Origin: Immundisolibacteraceae bacterium
Lineage (GTDB): Bacteria > Pseudomonadota > Gammaproteobacteria > Immundisolibacterales > Immundisolibacteraceae
DNA length: 8,618 nt
Direction: 5' to 3'
Assembly (NCBI GenBank): GCA_019090185.1
Contig: JAHRWJ010000289.1
Coordinates: 1 to 8,618, forward strand
The translations under genes were made by a program, and so were the position numbers. Below are positions 1 through 7,879 of this stretch, piece after piece (within the stretch, counting starts at the first letter, position 1; the number at the start of each line of letters is the position of its first letter). A model generated the notes under the pieces. The model made no database searches. It was not told where the DNA came from and worked only from the letters and a program-made list of their open reading frames with translations.

Positions 1-290
1 TTACCAGGGGAGGTATGCAAAGGAATACCGACCACCGCGATCGCTCGGCTGGCCTCGAAAGTGACCTTAACCGGTTGATTGCCAAAATATGCCTGACTGC
101 CCGGCTGGAAAGAATCACTAATATCAATCAGTGCGATGCCACCAGCTATTCTCTGCTCGGTGGGGAACCAGTGGTTGGTTTGTGCATTGGCGTGGTTGGG
201 TAGCAGTCCTAAGAGGAACAAAAGAGCAAGGCGACAGAGCGCCAGCAATGGGAAAGTGGCGAAGTTTTTTAGGGAAGTGTTTGATTTCAT
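1..290 (-). CDS. Secreted M23-type peptidoglycan endopeptidase, N-terminal part (runs off the left edge)
   Basis: Reading the minus strand from the ATG at 290 gives about 96 codons with no stop before the window edge, so the gene is partial. Residues 1-36 form a clear signal peptide: basic start (MKSNTSLKN), a long leucine-rich core (about 14-30) and an Ala-Asn-Ala cleavage site before Gln37. The mature start (WFPTEQRIAGGIALIDI, then FEASRAIAVVGIPLHTSPG) resembles the N-terminal domain that precedes the LytM/M23 catalytic domain in gammaproteobacterial murein peptidases. The zinc-binding motifs would lie beyond the edge and cannot be checked. The start is 7 bases after the xseA stop. A TGAGG Shine-Dalgarno, which includes the xseA TGA, sits just upstream, so the gene is probably co-transcribed and perhaps coupled with xseA. 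Likely role, by family: cell-wall remodelling in the periplasm. The catalytic assignment is inferred. Confidence 0.72.
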   Translation of the reverse strand, partial: MKSNTSLKNFATFPLLALCRLALLFLLGLLPNHANAQTNHWFPTEQRIAGGIALIDISDSFQPGSQAYFGNQPVKVTFEASRAIAVVGIPLHTSPG

Positions 291-297
291 ATCGGCC

Positions 298-1644
298 TCA
301 GGATGGCTTGACCAGCTCTATTTTTTTGACTTGAGAGTGGATGTTGGCGTCACCTAGCTGTACTTGAATTACGTCGCCGGTGTCGAGTTGATTGCCACTG
401 TTAACGACTTCAGTACCTTCTTCATTGCGAACGATAGCGTAGCCCCGGGCCAGGGTCGCTAATGGATTCAGAACCGTCAGTGCGGCTGCGAGGTTGCCAA
501 GCTTCTGTTTGCGGTCGTTGATGAGCTGGCTGATCTGCTGCTGGAGTTGGTTGAGCAAGTGGCTTTTACGCTGCTCTAACTGAGTTACCTGGTGAGCAGG
601 AGAATACTGCTTGAGTTTGGTCTGTGCCTGGTCTAAACGCAGTTTAGAGTCGCCCAGGTTCTGCTTTTGTAACCGTTTTAAGGTCTGCCACTGTTGCTGC
701 AGACGAAGGTTGACTGCACGCAATTTCTCGCCCGGGTGTATGAGTCGCTGACGCTGCCAATCGAGTTGTTGTTGGCGATTTTCTAATAATCGTCTCTGGC
801 TAGTTTGCAGGTGATGGAGATAGGTGCTGATAGTCTGCTTTAACTCTAGCTTATCCGGTGTGGCCAGTTCTGCAGCCGCGGTGGGTGTTGCAGCCCGCAG
901 GTCTGCGACCATGTCTGCCAGGCTCCAGTCGCTTTCATGACCAACGCCGCTGATCAGCGGTAGTTCGCTAGCGGCAATTGCTCTGACCAGCGTCTCATCG
1001 TTAAAAGCAGCCAGATCTTCCACGCTGCCGCCACCACGGGCCAGAATGATTAAATCAACAGCGCCAATTTGATTAGCCTCGCTGATTTTGGTTACCAGCT
1101 GAGCCGCCGCTTGATCACCCTGTACCAGGCACGGCAGCAAGATGATTTTAGCAATCGGCCAGCGGCGGGCCAATGTGGTTTGTAGGTCGTGGACAGCAGC
1201 GCCGACCGGAGAGGTGATCAGGGCTATGGTCGATGGGTAAGCTGGTAATGACTTTTTGTGCTGCTCACCGAACAGACCCTCTGCCTGAAGTTTGGCTTTG
1301 AGTTGTTCAAGCTGGCGCAGTAGCAGACCTTCACCGGCGGGTTCAATCTGCTCGATGAGTAATTGAAACTCACTACGCCCCTCATAAAGCGTCACCCGAG
1401 CACGAACCAGTACCTGAGTGCCATTTTCTGGCGCTACGCCGAGCTGCTGGCGACGGTTGCGAAACAGGGCGCAGCGGACTTGGGATTTGCTGTCTTTGAG
1501 GGTGAAATAAAGGTGTCCCGATGCTGGCCGAGAGAGATTGGATATCTCGCCTTCAATCCAGAGCAGCGGGAATTTCTTTTCAATCGCCCCCCGAGCCTCG
1601 AATGCCAGTTTTGAAACGGTGTATATCTCTTTCGTAGGACTCAT
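298..1644 (-). CDS. xseA: Exodeoxyribonuclease VII large subunit
   Basis: XseA is the catalytic large subunit of exonuclease VII, which with several copies of XseB degrades single-stranded DNA from both ends in the cytoplasm. The 448-residue product (E. coli about 456) begins with an OB-fold DNA-binding domain (about 5-100: YTVSKL, WIEGEISNLSRPASGHLYFTLKD). The catalytic core follows (about 120-310) with GAAVHDLQTTLARRWP, LARGGGSVEDLAAFNDE and SGVGHESDWSLADMVADLRA. Asp153, Arg203, His236 and Asp239 align with the E. coli residues I recall as functionally essential (D155, R205, H238, D241). A Gln/Leu/Arg-rich coiled-coil stretch (about 265-385) and the usual C-terminal LARGYAIV segment complete it. 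The ATG at 1644 gives the family-like start MSPTKEIYTV. An in-frame ATG at 1710 would add 22 residues without family resemblance. Neither has an obvious ribosome binding site. It is divergent from guaB and upstream of the peptidase gene. Confidence 0.96.
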   Translation of the reverse strand: MSPTKEIYTVSKLAFEARGAIEKKFPLLWIEGEISNLSRPASGHLYFTLKDSKSQVRCALFRNRRQQLGVAPENGTQVLVRARVTLYEGRSEFQLLIEQIEPAGEGLLLRQLEQLKAKLQAEGLFGEQHKKSLPAYPSTIALITSPVGAAVHDLQTTLARRWPIAKIILLPCLVQGDQAAAQLVTKISEANQIGAVDLIILARGGGSVEDLAAFNDETLVRAIAASELPLISGVGHESDWSLADMVADLRAATPTAAAELATPDKLELKQTISTYLHHLQTSQRRLLENRQQQLDWQRQRLIHPGEKLRAVNLRLQQQWQTLKRLQKQNLGDSKLRLDQAQTKLKQYSPAHQVTQLEQRKSHLLNQLQQQISQLINDRKQKLGNLAAALTVLNPLATLARGYAIVRNEEGTEVVNSGNQLDTGDVIQVQLGDANIHSQVKKIELVKPS

Positions 1645-3616
<1,972 letters not shown>

Positions 3617-3624
3617 CTAAGCCG

Positions 3625-3655
3625 TTACTCTGCTGAATTTACTAATTTAGAGTAA
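3625..3655 (+). other. Inverted repeat in the guaB-guaA spacer (first hairpin)
   Basis: TTACTCT (3625-3631) and AGAGTAA (3649-3655) are perfect 7-base inverted complements around a 17-base AT-rich loop, starting nine bases after the guaB stop. The downstream flank is TTATTAA rather than a T-run, and the stem is AT-rich. It is therefore a weak candidate for an RNA processing or stability element, not a convincing terminator. Confidence 0.35.
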
Positions 3656-3670
3656 TTATTAACATCTAGT

Positions 3671-3695
3671 GAAGGCGACCCTGAGCGTCGTTTTC
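3671..3695 (+). other. Hairpin in the guaB-guaA spacer (second, terminator- or attenuator-like)
   Basis: GAAGGCGAC (3671-3679) can pair with GTCGTTTTC (3687-3695), giving nine pairs of which two are G-U, around a 7-base loop (CCTGAGC). The four T residues fall inside the 3' arm, so it is not a classic rho-independent terminator. Placed 24 bases before the guaA start, it could lower read-through, affect guaA translation or act as a processing site. No translation start or stop lies within it. Confidence 0.35.
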
Positions 3696-3718
3696 CGAAT
3701 ATCGCGAGCATAGAATTC

Positions 3719-5269
3719 ATGGCGGATATCCACGCCGATAAAATCCTTATTCTTGATTTTGGTTCTCAATATACCCAGCTGATCGCTCGCCGGGTACGTG
3801 AGCTAAAGGTCTATTGCGAGATCCATCCGTTTGATCTGGATGCGACCGCAATCAAAGCTTACGGAGCCAAAGGAGTGATTTTGTCTGGCGGCCCGGAATC
3901 GGTCATCGCCGGTGACCCACCTCGGGTGGCTGATGAACTGTTCAGGCTCGGCGTGCCGGTGTTAGGCATTTGTTACGGCATGCAGACCATGGCTGCTCAG
4001 CTGGGTGGTTTAGTTGAAGGCGCAGAGCACCGCGAGTATGGTCACGCAGACCTGATCGTTAGCCAAAATTCTAAATTATTCAAAAACTTGCAGGCCAATC
4101 AACCGGTCTGGATGAGTCATGGCGACCGGGTCGCTCAGCTGCCTGATGGTTTTGAATCCGTGGCTCACACGGGTAATTCACCACTGGCCGCGATGGCCGA
4201 TCATCAACGCAATTTTTACGGTATTCAATTTCACCCTGAGGTCACCCATACCCAGGCTGGCGGTGAAATACTAGCCAATTTTGTCCACGGCATCTGTGCA
4301 GCAGGTAACAGCTGGACCGCCGAAAACATCGCCGAAACCATGATTGCGGAAATCAAGCAGCAGGTTGGTCAACGCAAGGTTTTGCTCGGGCTTTCTGGTG
4401 GTGTTGATTCTAGTGTGCTGGCAGCGCTGTTACATCGGGCGATTGGTGATCAGCTCACCTGCGTGTTTGTCGATACCGGCCTACTTCGCCTCAATGAAGG
4501 CGATGAATTGATGGTCACCTTCGCCAAAGAATTTGGCGTCAAGGTGATACGAGTTGACGCCGCAGACCTATTTTTTAAAGAACTGACCGGCGTTGAAGAC
4601 CCTGAACAGAAACGCAAAATTATCGGCCGCTTGTTTGTTGAAGTATTCGACGCAGAATCGGTAAAAATTGATGGCGTCGATTTTCTTGCTCAGGGCACCA
4701 TTTATCCCGATGTGATTGAGTCAGCAGGGGCCAAATCAGGGGCAGCCCATCTGATTAAGTCTCATCACAACGTCGGCGGTCTGCCCGAACATATGAAGCT
4801 CGATCTGCTAGAGCCGTTGCGAGAACTGTTTAAAGACGAGGTACGTCAGTTAGGTTTGCAGCTTGGCCTGGCACCCGAACAGGTCTTTCGACACCCGTTT
4901 CCAGGGCCAGGGTTGGCGGTGCGAATTCTGGGTGAAGTGAAATTTGAATACGCCGAAATTCTGCGCCAGGCCGATGCTATTTTTATCGAAGAACTTCGCA
5001 GCTGGAACCTATACGACCAGGTAGCCCAGGCATTCGTGGTCTTTCTGCCGGTAAAGTCAGTCGGGGTGATGGGCGATGGCCGCCGCTATGACTATGTTGT
5101 TGCTGTCAGAGCAGTGGAAACCACCGACTTTATGACCGCCCGTTGGGCCCATCTGCCCTACGACTTTCTCGAAAAAATCTCCAGCCGGATCATCAACGAA
5201 GTACGCGGCATCAGCCGTGTGACCTACGATATTTCCAGTAAGCCGCCGGCTACTATTGAGTGGGAGTGA
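3719..5269 (+). CDS. guaA: GMP synthase (glutamine-hydrolysing)
   Basis: GuaA converts XMP to GMP using ATP and ammonia released from glutamine, the step after GuaB. The 516-residue protein (E. coli 525) has an N-terminal class I glutamine amidotransferase domain (about 8-200). Its nucleophile is Cys85 in [10 protein letters not shown], with partners His172 and Glu174 in [10 protein letters not shown]. The ATP pyrophosphatase domain follows, with the PP-loop SGGVDSS at about 226-232 and [11 protein letters not shown] further on. The C-terminal dimerisation domain contains [16 protein letters not shown] and ends in the family-typical KPPATIEWE. The ATG at 3719 gives [20 protein letters not shown]. 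The ribosome binding site is weak (GCGAG or AGAAT upstream), and no other start fits the family better. It is co-oriented with guaB at a 102-base distance, a typical guaBA unit. Confidence 0.98.
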   Translation: MADIHADKILILDFGSQYTQLIARRVRELKVYCEIHPFDLDATAIKAYGAKGVILSGGPESVIAGDPPRVADELFRLGVPVLGICYGMQTMAAQLGGLVEGAEHREYGHADLIVSQNSKLFKNLQANQPVWMSHGDRVAQLPDGFESVAHTGNSPLAAMADHQRNFYGIQFHPEVTHTQAGGEILANFVHGICAAGNSWTAENIAETMIAEIKQQVGQRKVLLGLSGGVDSSVLAALLHRAIGDQLTCVFVDTGLLRLNEGDELMVTFAKEFGVKVIRVDAADLFFKELTGVEDPEQKRKIIGRLFVEVFDAESVKIDGVDFLAQGTIYPDVIESAGAKSGAAHLIKSHHNVGGLPEHMKLDLLEPLRELFKDEVRQLGLQLGLAPEQVFRHPFPGPGLAVRILGEVKFEYAEILRQADAIFIEELRSWNLYDQVAQAFVVFLPVKSVGVMGDGRRYDYVVAVRAVETTDFMTARWAHLPYDFLEKISSRIINEVRGISRVTYDISSKPPATIEWE

Positions 5270-5302
5270 CCGGCAACGACCAGCAATGCCGGGTACTGGT
5301 TG
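5270..5302 (+). other. Two interleaved stems just after the guaA stop (possible pseudoknot or end-of-operon structure)
   Basis: CCGGCA (5270-5275) pairs perfectly with TGCCGG (5287-5292). CGACCAG, lying inside that loop (5277-5283), pairs with CTGGTTG (5296-5302) with one G-U pair. The two stems interleave in the order a-b-a'-b', the topology of an H-type pseudoknot, or they could be alternative hairpins. The first stem abuts the stop codon and no T-run follows. It may mark the 3' end of the guaBA message, but this is inferred. Confidence 0.35.
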
Positions 5303-5344
5303 GTATTAACATACCTCAGATGTTTAAATGACAACCTGAATTTA

Positions 5345-5370
5345 CCTTATAAATAAGGAATTTGATTCCT
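5345..5370. repeat. Two overlapping short palindromes at the start of the ATPase pseudogene
   Basis: CCTTAT (5345-5350) and ATAAGG (5353-5358) are inverted around AA. AGGAAT (5356-5361) and ATTCCT (5365-5370) are inverted around TTG. The two share the bases AGG, so the middle arm can pair either way. The TTG of the second loop is the first possible start codon of the ATPase remnant, and the shared arm contains its Shine-Dalgarno-like AAGGA. Each stem is only six pairs, so significance is uncertain. Confidence 0.3.
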
Positions 5371-5695
5371 AAAATGCAAGGTATGTTGCAGCGCGAACTA
5401 ACAGAAAAACTTCAAGCAACTATCGCAGAAGTGCCTGCGGTAGCATTGCTTGGCGCCCGCCAAGTCGGCAAGACGACACTTGCAAAAGTTATTGCTAAAG
5501 ACGTTGACTTAATTTACCTCGATTTGGAAGCCCCGGACGATTTGCGACCCCACCAGCTTTTTAAGCGCGCACGCAGATAAGCTGGTCATTCTGGATGAAA
5601 TACAGCGAGGCCCGGAATTGTTCTCCGCGCTACGGGGCTTGATCGATAAAAACCGCGAGCAGGGCCGCAGAGCGGGTCAGTTTTTGCTACGGTGA
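5362..5695 (+). pseudogene. Broken AAA-type ATPase of the DUF4143 family (frameshifted and truncated)
   Basis: The first frame (from TTG 5362 or ATG 5374 to the TAA at 5578-5580) reads MIPKMQGMLQRELTEKL, then a Walker A motif ALLGARQVGKTTLAKVI and YLDLEAPDDL. It then loses family resemblance. The match resumes in the +1 frame at 5546 (DPTSFLSAHADKLVILDEIQ, including Walker B LVILDE, then LFSALRGLIDKNREQGRRAGQFLL) and ends at a TGA at 5693-5695. Intact members run to roughly 380-400 residues, with ...GQFLLLGSAS... and a C-terminal DUF4143 domain. Here the join at about 5544 seems to have lost a few codons' worth of bases out of frame, and everything after FLL is missing. This family is common in genomic islands and its function is poorly defined. 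It looks non-functional and is good evidence of decay in this accessory segment. Confidence 0.85.
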
Positions 5696-5795
5696 CGATG
5701 AGTTTCCCATGATTAATGATGTGAAGACTATTTCTCTGTTAAGGCTTGTGGAAAGAGTTCAGTCAGGCTGATTTTTAATGATGGTTGATAATGAC

Positions 5796-5939
5796 TCAGC
5801 ACCAAAATACTGTTTCATAGCGTTTATGTAATGAGCCACCCTTGAAGTAAAGTTCATATCCTACTTTGAACGAAGGGGCATCATAAAAGCAGGGCAAACC
5901 AGTCTTGGCCAGTAGCAGGAAAAATATAATAGGGCGCAT
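5796..5939 (-). CDS. Possible small protein of 47 residues with a hydrophobic N-terminus (unrecognised)
   Basis: On the minus strand an ATG at 5939 opens 47 codons ending in TGA (5796-5798). The product begins MRPIIFFLLLAKTGLPCFYD, a basic-hydrophobic start like a signal peptide or membrane anchor. An aromatic and basic tail follows (GYELYFKGGSLHKRYETVFW, last residue Cys47). I do not recognise it. The upstream AGAG is a poor Shine-Dalgarno. It begins 12 bases downstream of a TTGTTATGC motif resembling the outer end of an integron attC site, the position expected for an ORF in a gene cassette. It may be a truncated remnant or a chance ORF. It could be read through from hipA, which ends 55 bases upstream on the same strand. 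Confidence 0.28.
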   Translation of the reverse strand: MRPIIFFLLLAKTGLPCFYDAPSFKVGYELYFKGGSLHKRYETVFWC

Positions 5940-5950
5940 TCAACTCTGGA

Positions 5951-5980
5951 GTGCATAACAATTTAAGCCGCTAAAGCAGC
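5951..5980 (-). other. attC-like half-site and small hairpin downstream of hipA
   Basis: Read on the minus strand, GCTGC-TTTA-GCGGC (5980-5967) forms a five-pair hairpin with one G-U pair. It is followed by GCGGCTTAAATTGTTATGC (5971-5953). CGGCTTAA plus GTTATGC resembles the right half (L' then R') of integron attC sites. The matching left half (RYYYAAC and AAGCCG) is not visible, so a functional attC is not supported. The hairpin could instead be a weak hipBA terminator, but the following sequence is only AT-rich. Confidence 0.25.
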
Positions 5981-5994
5981 CATGTGATCAGCTA

Positions 5995-7245
5995 TTACTG
6001 AACCTCACATATTCGGCATTGTTTTGAGACCAGCTGCTCAATGCGTTGTAACGCTGGATAAGGCCCATATTGAGATTCAAAAGAGGCTTTTGTTGCCGCT
6101 AGATTATCCAGCAAGCGGGCTGCGAGCTCAGTTACCTGGTTGAGCAAAAACTGCGGACGAATGTCGCACTGTGAGGCGAGGGATTCCCAATTTTTTCGGG
6201 TGACCACGCTGGGGTTTCTCTCATCGCCGACAGCAAAAGCGAGATGGTAGTCGATGCGTTCAATCGCGCGGGTGCAAACCAGGTCATAGAAGGGTGTCAA
6301 TCGTATCTCGCCATTGACCAAATAAAGCAGAGACAGATTTTTAGCGTGGCCATCAGAATTACCTGCCAGTACATTGAATATTTGCCAACGCAACAAGTGC
6401 TGGAGATCATTGGCAGGGTCACTGGAAACATCCTGAACCAGCTGGTAACACTGCGTAAAGGTCGGACCGCCGTCCTCCTGGTATTTGCGTTCATGTCCGT
6501 AGCCCAGTGCCTGGCAGAAATCTTCCTGGTGTAGCCGTTGTGCCTGGCCGCTATCATCCGAAAGTCGGTCATAGCGTTCTATCAATGCGTAACGGGTTTT
6601 GCCAACGGACTTTAGCTGGATGTTGACGACGGGCAAACCGACTGCTTTAGCGAGTTGCGTGGTAAAGGTTTCATAGGCGGGCAAATGACGATAGTCCGCC
6701 AGTTCAAACTTCAGAATGTGACTGGAGGGTGATTCTTGCCGGGGAAGCAGGTAGTTCCCGTCTCGCACCAGGATTGGGCACTTGTCCTGCGCACCTGCCA
6801 GCGAAAGCCGAGGCCGCTCGTTGGCAGACCAGGTATAGACGTGGCCACGCCGGGCGACTAGGTTAGCTAGTTCTTCGTCGCTTATCGGGTGATAGTCATA
6901 GTGTGGCGAGGGTCGTTGCTCTACTGGCAGGATTGATAATGCGCCAGCGCACTCACCGCCAATGGCACGCAATAAGTTGAAATCACTATTTGATATTTTT
7001 AGGTCGCGGACAATCTGTTCGCGGACACCGCCCTCTGGCAGTAGATTGGCAAAGAAACGGTGGGCAAGCCCTTCTTCAGGCGTAAAGTCGTCGCTAATGA
7101 GAGGCAAGGTATGTGAGATCGCAAAGCCATCTTGTGTGAGCCACTTCGGGGTATAACTAAAGCCGATGGCACCCGTTGGGTTGCGCCACAAATGGCCCAC
7201 CAGGCGCTGATTGTTCCAGACATTAAGTGCATCCAGGTCAATCAT
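5995..7245 (-). CDS. hipA: HipA-family serine/threonine kinase (toxin of a HipBA-type module)
   Basis: HipA-type kinases phosphorylate cytoplasmic targets (GltX in E. coli K-12), slow translation and cause persistence. They are held in check by HipB. The 416-residue protein has the N-terminal HipA domain (about 1-110, with HRFFANLLPEGGVREQI) and the kinase C-domain. The G-loop reads RLSLAGAQDK with Ser148 at the position of the autophosphorylated Ser150 of E. coli. Lys179 (HILKF) should bind ATP, IERYDR follows, the catalytic loop is NSDGHAKN with Asp298, and the metal-binding Asp321 lies in TPFYDLV. All key kinase residues are intact, so the toxin appears active. Its ATG overlaps the hipB stop by four bases (ATGA), with a good AAGGAA Shine-Dalgarno eight to nine bases upstream, so translation is coupled to hipB. 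The substrate cannot be told from sequence. Confidence 0.95.
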   Translation of the reverse strand: MIDLDALNVWNNQRLVGHLWRNPTGAIGFSYTPKWLTQDGFAISHTLPLISDDFTPEEGLAHRFFANLLPEGGVREQIVRDLKISNSDFNLLRAIGGECAGALSILPVEQRPSPHYDYHPISDEELANLVARRGHVYTWSANERPRLSLAGAQDKCPILVRDGNYLLPRQESPSSHILKFELADYRHLPAYETFTTQLAKAVGLPVVNIQLKSVGKTRYALIERYDRLSDDSGQAQRLHQEDFCQALGYGHERKYQEDGGPTFTQCYQLVQDVSSDPANDLQHLLRWQIFNVLAGNSDGHAKNLSLLYLVNGEIRLTPFYDLVCTRAIERIDYHLAFAVGDERNPSVVTRKNWESLASQCDIRPQFLLNQVTELAARLLDNLAATKASFESQYGPYPALQRIEQLVSKQCRICEVQ

Positions 7246-7550
7246 TCGTTTGTTCCTTCTTCATCCTTGAAGGTCGAAGGTGCAGGGTTTCTTTCACACC
7301 CGCCTCGGGGCTGAATGATGACTTCAAGCCCCAGCGTTCGTAGCGCTTTCAGTACTTTTCCGATCTCGGCGGTCTCTTTGCCGCGTTCAAACTCGGAAAG
7401 AAAGCGTGGGCTTAAATTGCCTAGCCCGGAAACAGTCTCCAATGTTAACTGGCGGCTTTTCCGGTGGGCGCGCACCAGCCCACCGAGTTCTTCGGCTGAG
7501 CGCACAGCACCATAGTGAGTATTTGTTTTAGTCGCTTTTGGTTTGCTCAT
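7242..7550 (-). CDS. hipB: HipB-type antitoxin, XRE-family helix-turn-helix repressor
   Basis: HipB neutralises HipA and represses the shared operon. From the ATG at 7550 the product has 102 residues. A short basic lead (MSKPKATKTNTH) precedes an XRE helix-turn-helix domain: RSAEELGGLVRAHRKSRQLT, then LETVSGLGNLSPRFLSEFERG and TAEIGKVLKALRTLGLEV, with the usual C-terminal beta strand (LEVIIQPRG). A 20-residue acidic or polar tail follows. The frame is open to an ATG at 7604 (MNVPCYFLPY...). That longer start lies inside an operator-like site and adds residues unlike the family, so the 7550 start is preferred. Neither start has a recognisable ribosome binding site. The stop overlaps the hipA start. 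Five operator-like palindromes lie upstream and are the likely binding sites. Confidence 0.92.
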   Translation of the reverse strand: MSKPKATKTNTHYGAVRSAEELGGLVRAHRKSRQLTLETVSGLGNLSPRFLSEFERGKETAEIGKVLKALRTLGLEVIIQPRGGCERNPAPSTFKDEEGTNE

Positions 7551-7682
7551 GACAGTACGGTTATGAATAGTATCGTACGGTAAAAAATAGCAGGGTACGT
7601 TCATGAAATCAATAAATAGTTACCGTACGTGACTAAATTGTAGTGTGGTGCCGGCTGTTACACATAATAGTCACGTACGGTA
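7551..7682. promoter_or_regulatory. Array of five GTAC-centred operator-like sites upstream of hipB
   Basis: Five 12-base sites begin at 7551 (GACAGTACGGTT), 7571 (TATCGTACGGTA), 7591 (CAGGGTACGTTC), 7621 (TACCGTACGTGA) and 7671 (TCACGTACGGTA). Against the palindrome TACCGTACGGTA they match at 9, 11, 7, 10 and 10 of 12 positions. Their GTAC cores start at 7555, 7575, 7595, 7625 and 7675, spaced 20, 20, 30 and 50 bp, which puts them roughly on one face of the helix. E. coli HipB also uses several operators at its promoter, but with a different motif (TATCC-N8-GGATA). Binding by this HipB is inferred from position and symmetry. Confidence 0.75.
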
Positions 7683-7683
7683 A
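7620..7683. repeat. Perfect 16-bp inverted repeat around the hipB promoter candidate
   Basis: TTACCGTACGTGACTA (7620-7635) and TAGTCACGTACGGTAA (7668-7683) are exact reverse complements separated by 32 bases. They contain the two promoter-flanking members of the operator array. The match extends beyond the 12-base core, so these two sites may have arisen by duplication and inversion, or be constrained as a pair, for example for DNA looping. Confidence 0.8.
7637..7665 (-). promoter_or_regulatory. Candidate hipBA promoter between two operators
   Basis: On the minus strand TACAAT (7642-7637) is a good -10 hexamer. The -35 position (about 7660-7665, ATGTGT) is weak, which is common at repressed promoters. 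Transcription would start near 7630, inside the operator at 7621-7632. The operator at 7671-7682 would lie just upstream of the -35. Both would block RNA polymerase when occupied, fitting autoregulation. The leader to the hipB ATG at 7550 would be about 80 nt and contains the other three sites. Confidence 0.4.
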
Positions 7684-7856
7684 TAATATTCTAGTTAAGG
7701 TCTCCGGTATCGACATGATTCCAGTGGAACCAAGATGAAATGCCAGTGCTATATCTCAAGCGCTATGACAGGTCTAGGACTGGTGCGGAGCTTGATCCGT
7801 TTGCGTCCTTGCAATGTCAACATGGCAGAAACGGAAACCAGTGGCAGTAGGCTTCT

Positions 7857-7874
7857 TAGGGCGCGCCAGCCCTA
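7857..7874. other. GC-rich hairpin just after the ArsR-type gene
   Basis: TAGGGC (7857-7862) and GCCCTA (7869-7874) are perfect inverted complements around GCGCCA, five bases beyond the stop of the minus-strand regulator gene. It is well placed to end that transcript, but no U-run follows on the minus strand (AGAAGCC), so intrinsic termination is only possible, not shown. Confidence 0.35.
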
Positions 7875-7879
7875 TGTTG

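Larger units (their letters stand above)
5696..5994. other. Gene-poor stretch between the ATPase pseudogene and hipA
   Basis: These 299 bases hold only the weak 47-codon ORF and the attC-like half-site described separately. A 20-codon plus-strand ORF from ATG 5709 is too short to support. No continuation of the DUF4143 ATPase is readable in any frame, so its 3' part was deleted rather than frameshifted. No transposase remnant was recognised. Confidence 0.5.

Noticed and set aside
7551..7682. CRISPR-like reading of the repeated GTACG motifs
   Set aside because: Repeats are only about 12 bases, imperfect and palindromic, in both orientations and without 25-40 base spacers of even length. They fit operators.
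7664..7688. TATTAT boxes on the minus strand as the hipB -10
   Set aside because: Two copies exist, but neither has an acceptable -35 at 16-18 bp. The TACAAT between the operators is better placed.
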